Positions 5,305 to 7,872 of a DNA stretch of 7,872 nt are shown here, in pieces. The stretch spans positions 1-7,872 of the forward strand of contig DWZY01000161.1 of the NCBI GenBank assembly GCA_019117325.1, in the 5' to 3' direction. The DNA comes from Candidatus Brevibacterium intestinigallinarum (GTDB lineage: Bacteria; Actinomycetota; Actinomycetes; Actinomycetales; Brevibacteriaceae). Position 1 is the first letter of the stretch. Every line of letters begins with the position of its first letter. The position numbers and the translations under genes were made by a program. The notes beneath the pieces are model-generated. The model saw only the letters and a program-made list of their open reading frames with translations, searched no databases and had not been told where the DNA came from.

Positions 5305-6126
5305 ATGGACGCAGCGACAGCGAGTGCCGTGGACGGCGCGGACGACGGGCTGACCGTCGGGCGCACCGCGGAGCTCGTGGGCGTGAGCGTGCGCACCCTG
5401 CATCACTGGGACGAGATCGGACTGGTGAGTCCGTCGGAGCGGACGTGGTCGGACTATCGCGTCTACCAGGCGGCGGACATCGAGCGGATCCAGCAGGTGC
5501 TCCTGCACCGGGAGCTGGGACTGTCGCTGGCGGAGGTCCGCGCGGTGCTGGACGATCCGGACACGGACGTCGTCGCGCAGCTGGACCGGCAGCGTGCCGT
5601 GCTCTCCGAACGCCTCGACCGCCTGCGGCGGATGATCGCCGCAGTCGATCGGATGAAGGAGGCTCATATGAGCGAGCAGAAGCTGACGGCGCAGCAGCAG
5701 GCGGAGATCCTCGGCGACGGCTGGGATCCCGCCTGGCAGGACGAGGCCCAGGAGAACTGGGGCGACACCCCGGAGTGGGCGCAGTCGGAGAAGATCAAGG
5801 CGCGCATGGGCGTCGACGACTGGAAGCGGGTGAAGGAGGAGAACGACCGTCTGGAGGCGGATCTCGCCGCCGCGATGACGGCCGGTGTCCAGCCGGGGTC
5901 GGAGGAGGCGAACGCGCTCGCCGAGCGCCACCGCGCCTCGATCGGCCAGTGGTTCGACATCACCGTGCAGAAGCAGGTGTGCATCTCCCGCATGTACGTG
6001 CAGGACCCGCGGTTCACGGCCCACTACGACCAGCGCGCCGAGGGCCTGGCCGCCTGGCTCACCGCGATCATCGACGCGAACGCGCGCGCCCACGGCATCG
6101 ACCCGGCCACGGCGACCTGGGAGTGA
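5305..6126 (+). CDS. tipA: TipA-like MerR-family regulator with antibiotic-binding C-terminal domain
   Basis: A 273-residue predicted autoactivator that senses thiopeptide-like or other bulky antibiotics. The MerR winged helix-turn-helix is at about 17-55, with VGRTAELVGVSVRTLHHWDE (18-37), IGLVSPSERT (38-47) and SDYRVY (49-54). It continues through ELGLSLAEVRAVLDD (70-84) into a dimerisation coiled coil (about 90-120). The C-terminal TipAS domain (about 122-273) shows GDGWDP, NWGDTPEWAQS (151-161) and VCISRMYVQDPRFTAHYD (225-242). Cys226 aligns with the cysteine to which thiostrepton attaches covalently in Streptomyces TipA. The ATG at 5305 is preferred because the GTG at 5281 precedes the predicted transcript start; GGAG at 5299-5302 is too close to be a strong ribosome site. 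It has its own promoter, operator and terminator. Streptomyces TipAL is about 253 residues. Orthology is inferred; the ligand here is untested. Confidence 0.93.
   Translation: MDAATASAVDGADDGLTVGRTAELVGVSVRTLHHWDEIGLVSPSERTWSDYRVYQAADIERIQQVLLHRELGLSLAEVRAVLDDPDTDVVAQLDRQRAVLSERLDRLRRMIAAVDRMKEAHMSEQKLTAQQQAEILGDGWDPAWQDEAQENWGDTPEWAQSEKIKARMGVDDWKRVKEENDRLEADLAAAMTAGVQPGSEEANALAERHRASIGQWFDITVQKQVCISRMYVQDPRFTAHYDQRAEGLAAWLTAIIDANARAHGIDPATATWE
5656..5662 (+). promoter_or_regulatory. Internal Shine-Dalgarno for a TipAS-like product
   Basis: AAGGAGG lies inside the TipA-like gene, 5 bases before an in-frame ATG (5668-5670), at the boundary between the coiled coil and the drug-binding domain. 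It is a better ribosome site than the one for the full-length protein. This decides a second, internal start. Confidence 0.75.
5668..6126 (+). CDS. Internal in-frame product: TipAS-like antibiotic-binding fragment
   Basis: Translation from the ATG at 5668 would give a 152-residue protein starting MSEQKLTAQQQAE, the C-terminal domain of the regulator without its DNA-binding part. In Streptomyces the same arrangement yields TipAS (about 144 residues), made in excess from an internal start and acting as an antibiotic trap that gives low-level resistance. Here the conserved Cys falls at residue 105, the number I derive for the thiostrepton-binding Cys in TipAS. The nested start is supported by the AAGGAGG at 5656-5662; that the fragment is really made is inferred by analogy. 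Confidence 0.65.
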   Translation: MSEQKLTAQQQAEILGDGWDPAWQDEAQENWGDTPEWAQSEKIKARMGVDDWKRVKEENDRLEADLAAAMTAGVQPGSEEANALAERHRASIGQWFDITVQKQVCISRMYVQDPRFTAHYDQRAEGLAAWLTAIIDANARAHGIDPATATWE

Positions 6127-6143
6127 CGAGGTCAGGTGACCAC

Positions 6144-6180
6144 GGCCTCGGGAACGGGTGAAAAGCCCGTGCCCGAGGCC
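6144..6180 (+). terminator. Strong terminator hairpin after the TipA-like gene
   Basis: GGCCTCGGG-A-ACGGG (6144-6158) pairs with CCCGT-G-CCCGAGGCC (6166-6180): 14 base pairs interrupted by one A-G mismatch, with a 7-base loop (TGAAAAG). It begins 17 bases after the stop codon. No T-run follows, as is common in this type of genome. It should separate the TipA-like transcript from the VOC gene. Confidence 0.75.
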
Positions 6181-6241
6181 CCGGCTGGGTTCCGTACCCG
6201 GTGCACCTGCCGGGTCCCGGCCCTGTGTCCGTCCCAGCACC

Positions 6242-6247
6242 CATACT
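6242..6247 (+). promoter_or_regulatory. Candidate -10 box for a leaderless VOC mRNA
   Basis: CATACT ends 7 bases before the ATG at 6255, the distance expected if transcription starts at the A of the start codon. There is no purine-rich ribosome site upstream of the ATG, only GGTGGGC. No clear -35 is seen. Together these suggest a leaderless transcript, common in actinobacteria. Confidence 0.5.
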
Positions 6248-6254
6248 GGTGGGC

Positions 6255-6689
6255 ATGAGAGACGATGACGACTTTCACGGACCGTTCCCGCGGCTGCGGT
6301 CGACGGTGCTCGACACCGCGGACGTGCACGGGCTCGCGACCTTCTACCGGCACCTGCTGGGGTGGGACTACGCTCCCGGCAACGGGCCGCAGGACGAGGA
6401 GGCGGATGAGTGGCAGATCATCCGCGACTCCGGCCCCGGCCGGCAGATGCTGGCGTTCCAGTACGCGGAGCATGTGCCGCGCTCCACGTGGCCCGATCCC
6501 ACGGTGCCGCAGCAGCTGCACCTCGACTTCACGGTCGCGACGAGTGCGGAGCTCGCGGAGTGCCACGATCGTGCGCTCACCCTGGGGGCGACGCTCATCC
6601 GTGACGAATCCGACCATCCGGATGAGCCGATCTGCGTCTTCGCTGATCCGGCTGGCCATCCGTTCTGCATCTTCGTCATGACGTGGTGA
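6255..6689 (+). CDS. VOC-superfamily (glyoxalase / drug-resistance fold) protein
   Basis: A 144-residue cytosolic protein with the two beta-alpha-beta-beta-beta modules of the vicinal oxygen chelate fold. The first module contains STVLDTADVHGLATFYRHLL (16-35) and GW (36-37). The second contains QLHLDFTVATSAELAECHDR (87-106), LGATLI (110-115) and the typical closing motif VFADPAGHPFCIF (128-140). His89 is a plausible metal ligand. Members act as glyoxalases, dioxygenases, isomerases or bleomycin/fosfomycin-type resistance proteins, and the sequence does not say which; it looks most like the small 'glyoxalase-like domain' group of unknown function in actinobacteria. The ATG at 6255 is chosen because a GTG at 6201 would add a Pro-rich, unrelated N-terminus and would precede the predicted transcript start. 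The gene follows the TipA terminator, so it is probably its own unit. Confidence 0.88.
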   Translation: MRDDDDFHGPFPRLRSTVLDTADVHGLATFYRHLLGWDYAPGNGPQDEEADEWQIIRDSGPGRQMLAFQYAEHVPRSTWPDPTVPQQLHLDFTVATSAELAECHDRALTLGATLIRDESDHPDEPICVFADPAGHPFCIFVMTW

Positions 6690-6707
6690 GCGGTGCGGGC
6701 TGCGATT

Positions 6708-6729
6708 GCCCGGGTGAGGATGACCGGGC
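6708..6729 (+). terminator. Candidate hairpin after the VOC gene
   Basis: GCCCGG (6708-6713) pairs with CCGGGC (6724-6729) around a 10-base loop, beginning 18 bases after the VOC stop. The stem is only 6 bp and has no T-run. It could end the VOC transcript before dnaB. Confidence 0.35.
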
Positions 6730-6755
6730 CAGACCGGAAGCGTGAGGAGAGTGAC

Positions 6756-6854
6756 ATGGTGGTTGCCTCCGGCGGGATTTCGGATGTGCCCGGGCACGAT
6801 AGCCTGAGGACCGCCCACGGCATGGGGCGAGTGGCGAGTGAGAGGTGCGCGTGA
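6756..6854 (+). CDS. Possible 32-codon leader ORF overlapping the dnaB start
   Basis: An ATG at 6756 is preceded by GAGGAGA (6744-6750) at good spacing and opens a frame of 32 codons (MVVASGGISDVPGHDSLRTA...) ending in TGA at 6852-6854. The stop overlaps the dnaB GTG (6851-6853) in a GTGA arrangement, the geometry of translational coupling. The peptide has no recognised domain, signal or membrane segment. The candidate dnaB -10 (6800-6805) lies inside it, so the ORF would be translated only on transcripts starting further upstream. No such promoter is clear, and chance remains a real alternative. Confidence 0.3.
   Translation: MVVASGGISDVPGHDSLRTAHGMGRVASERCA
6778..6805 (+). promoter_or_regulatory. 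Candidate dnaB promoter with internal palindrome
   Basis: TAGCCT (6800-6805) is a plausible -10, with a weak -35, TTTCGG (6778-6783), 16 bp upstream. A perfect 12-bp palindrome, GTGCCCGGGCAC (6786-6797), lies in the spacer, where a bound protein would compete with RNA polymerase. The leader to the GTG at 6851 would be about 39 bases. The -10 is reasonable; the rest is tentative. Confidence 0.4.
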
Positions 6855-7872
6855 GCGAATCGGGTGAGTGGCAGAGGTCCGACGCGGGTCTGCGGACGCC
6901 TCCGCAGGACGTCGAGGCGGAGCAGAGTGTGCTGGGCGGCATGCTGCTGTCGAAGGACGCGATCGCGGACGTCATTGAGGTGCTGCGCCCGGAGGACTTC
7001 TACAAGCCTGCGCACGAGACGATCCACAGCGCCATCCTGGACCTCTACGCGAAGGGCGAGCCCGCGGACGCGGTGACGGTCGCCGCCGCGCTCATGAAGT
7101 CCGGCGACCTCGCTCGGATCGGCGGCGCCGCCTACCTGCACACCCTCATCGCCTCCGTGCCGACGGCGGCGAACGCCGGCTACTACGCGCGGATCGTGGG
7201 GGAGACGGCACTCCTGCGGAAGCTCGTCGAGGCGGGCACCCGCATCGTCCAGATGGGCTTCGACGCCGAGGGCGACGCGGAAGAGCTGGTCAACAGCGCG
7301 CAGGCGGAGATCTACCAGGTCACGGAGCGGCGCACGACGGAGGATTACCAGGCGCTGGGCACGGTCATCGACCGGGTCGTCGACAACATCGAGAAGCTGG
7401 GCGACAACGTCGACGGGCCGGCGGGTGTGCCCACCGGCTTCGAGGAATTCGACCAGCTGACGAACGGTCTGCACGAGGGCCAGATGATCGTCATCGCGGC
7501 CCGTCCCGGTGTGGGCAAGTCGACGCTGGCGCTGGACTTCGTCCGGTCGGCAGCGATCCACAACTCCCGTGCCACCGTCTTCTTCTCCCTCGAGATGTCC
7601 GCGGACGAGCTGGGCCTGCGCCTGCTGAGCGCGGAGACGGCTATCCCGCTGCAGAACCTGCGGCGCGGGGAGCTGGACAACTCGGACTGGACGACGGTCG
7701 CGACGACGATGGGCCGCATCCACGAGGCGCCTCTCTTCCTGGATGACTCGCCCAACATGGCGCTGCCGGAGATCCGCGCGAAATGCCGACGGCTCAAGCA
7801 GCAGCACAACCTGCAGATGGTCGTCATCGACTACCTGCAGCTCATGTCGTCCGGCAAGCGCGTGGAGTCGCG
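6851..7872 (+). CDS. dnaB: Replicative DNA helicase DnaB (3' end beyond the window)
   Basis: The frame is open from the GTG at 6851 to the window end, giving the first 340 residues of the hexameric helicase that unwinds DNA at the replication fork and recruits primase. The N-terminal primase-binding domain (about 15-120) shows PPQDVEAEQSVLGGMLLS (17-34), LRPEDFYKPAHETI (45-58) and the conserved IGGAAYL (90-96). After a linker, the RecA-like ATPase domain starts at VPTGFEEFDQLTNGL (193-207), with Walker A ARPGVGKST (217-225), the glutamate of FFSLEMS (Glu248) and Walker B VVIDYLQLM (324-332). Neither nucleotide-binding motif is interrupted by an intein. A purine stretch GAGAGG (6840-6845) lies 5 bases before the GTG; MSESGEW... 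is a short actinobacterial-style lead-in. The usual family length is about 450-460 residues, so roughly a quarter is missing beyond the edge. Confidence 0.97.
   Translation, partial: MSESGEWQRSDAGLRTPPQDVEAEQSVLGGMLLSKDAIADVIEVLRPEDFYKPAHETIHSAILDLYAKGEPADAVTVAAALMKSGDLARIGGAAYLHTLIASVPTAANAGYYARIVGETALLRKLVEAGTRIVQMGFDAEGDAEELVNSAQAEIYQVTERRTTEDYQALGTVIDRVVDNIEKLGDNVDGPAGVPTGFEEFDQLTNGLHEGQMIVIAARPGVGKSTLALDFVRSAAIHNSRATVFFSLEMSADELGLRLLSAETAIPLQNLRRGELDNSDWTTVATTMGRIHEAPLFLDDSPNMALPEIRAKCRRLKQQHNLQMVVIDYLQLMSSGKRVES

Noticed and set aside
5242..6240. 332-codon minus-strand frame opposite the TipA-like gene
   Set aside because: The plus strand encodes a conserved MerR/TipAS protein with its own promoter and operator; the antisense product shows no recognisable domain.
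6201..6254. Upstream GTG (6201) as start of the VOC protein
   Set aside because: The extension is Pro/Gly-rich, unlike VOC N-termini, and lies before the likely leaderless start at 6255.
7499..7535. Intein insertion in the DnaB Walker A region
   Set aside because: DnaB inteins are known in actinobacteria, but ARPGVGKSTLALDF is continuous here and the Walker B VVIDYLQLM is also intact.
6368..7807. 479-codon open frame on the minus strand opposite dnaB and the VOC gene
   Set aside because: It is antisense to the clearly conserved DnaB and VOC reading frames. Its translation is Arg/Val/Asp-rich without domains, as expected for a GC-rich shadow frame.
1..7872. tRNA or rRNA genes, CRISPR arrays, IS elements or tandem repeats
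   Set aside because: No cloverleaf-like arms with a TTCRA-type T-loop, no regularly spaced repeats, no transposase frame and no terminal inverted repeats were seen on reading both strands.

Overview
The window is very GC-rich, uses GTG as well as ATG starts, shows TAGCCT-like -10 boxes and has intrinsic-terminator-like hairpins without U-tracts. Its TipA-type regulator, its TetR plus polyketide-exporter-type ABC cassette and its DnaB sequence all point to a high-GC actinobacterium. A Micrococcales member is my guess from gene style only; the sequence does not settle the genus.

Layout, left to right. (1) 1-411, +: the C-terminal end of an integral membrane protein, probably a TctA-type tricarboxylate transporter permease, cut by the window edge and followed by a hairpin. 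(2) 651-1637, +: a zinc-independent MDR (quinone-oxidoreductase-like) NAD(P)H oxidoreductase with a strong Shine-Dalgarno and a large inverted repeat upstream. (3) 5120 down to 1707, -: a compact three-gene operon of TetR regulator, ABC ATPase and 12-TM permease, ending convergently with gene 2. (4) 5121-5304: a dense divergent control region with two back-to-back promoters and three inverted repeats. (5) 5305-6126, +: a TipA-like MerR-family regulator with a drug-binding C-terminal domain that is preceded by its own internal ribosome binding site, ending in a strong hairpin. (6) 6255-6689, +: a small VOC/glyoxalase-fold protein, probably made from a leaderless mRNA. (7) 6756-6854, +: a possible 32-codon ORF whose stop overlaps the next start. 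(8) 6851 to the window end, +: the first 340 codons of the replicative helicase gene dnaB.

The most coherent story is a drug-sensing and drug-export locus. A TetR repressor controls an ABC exporter of the type often used for polyketide-like compounds. Divergently, a TipA homologue keeps three hallmarks of the Streptomyces thiopeptide sensor: a 17-bp CCTCACG/CGTGAGG operator inside a 19-bp promoter spacer, the cysteine that is the thiostrepton attachment site in the Streptomyces protein, and an internal start yielding a TipAS-like antibiotic-binding fragment. A VOC-fold protein, a fold that includes drug-binding resistance proteins, follows. This locus lies directly upstream of the housekeeping gene dnaB. 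All long reading frames on the opposite strand of these genes are compositional shadows. No tRNA, rRNA, IS element, CRISPR array or att site was seen.
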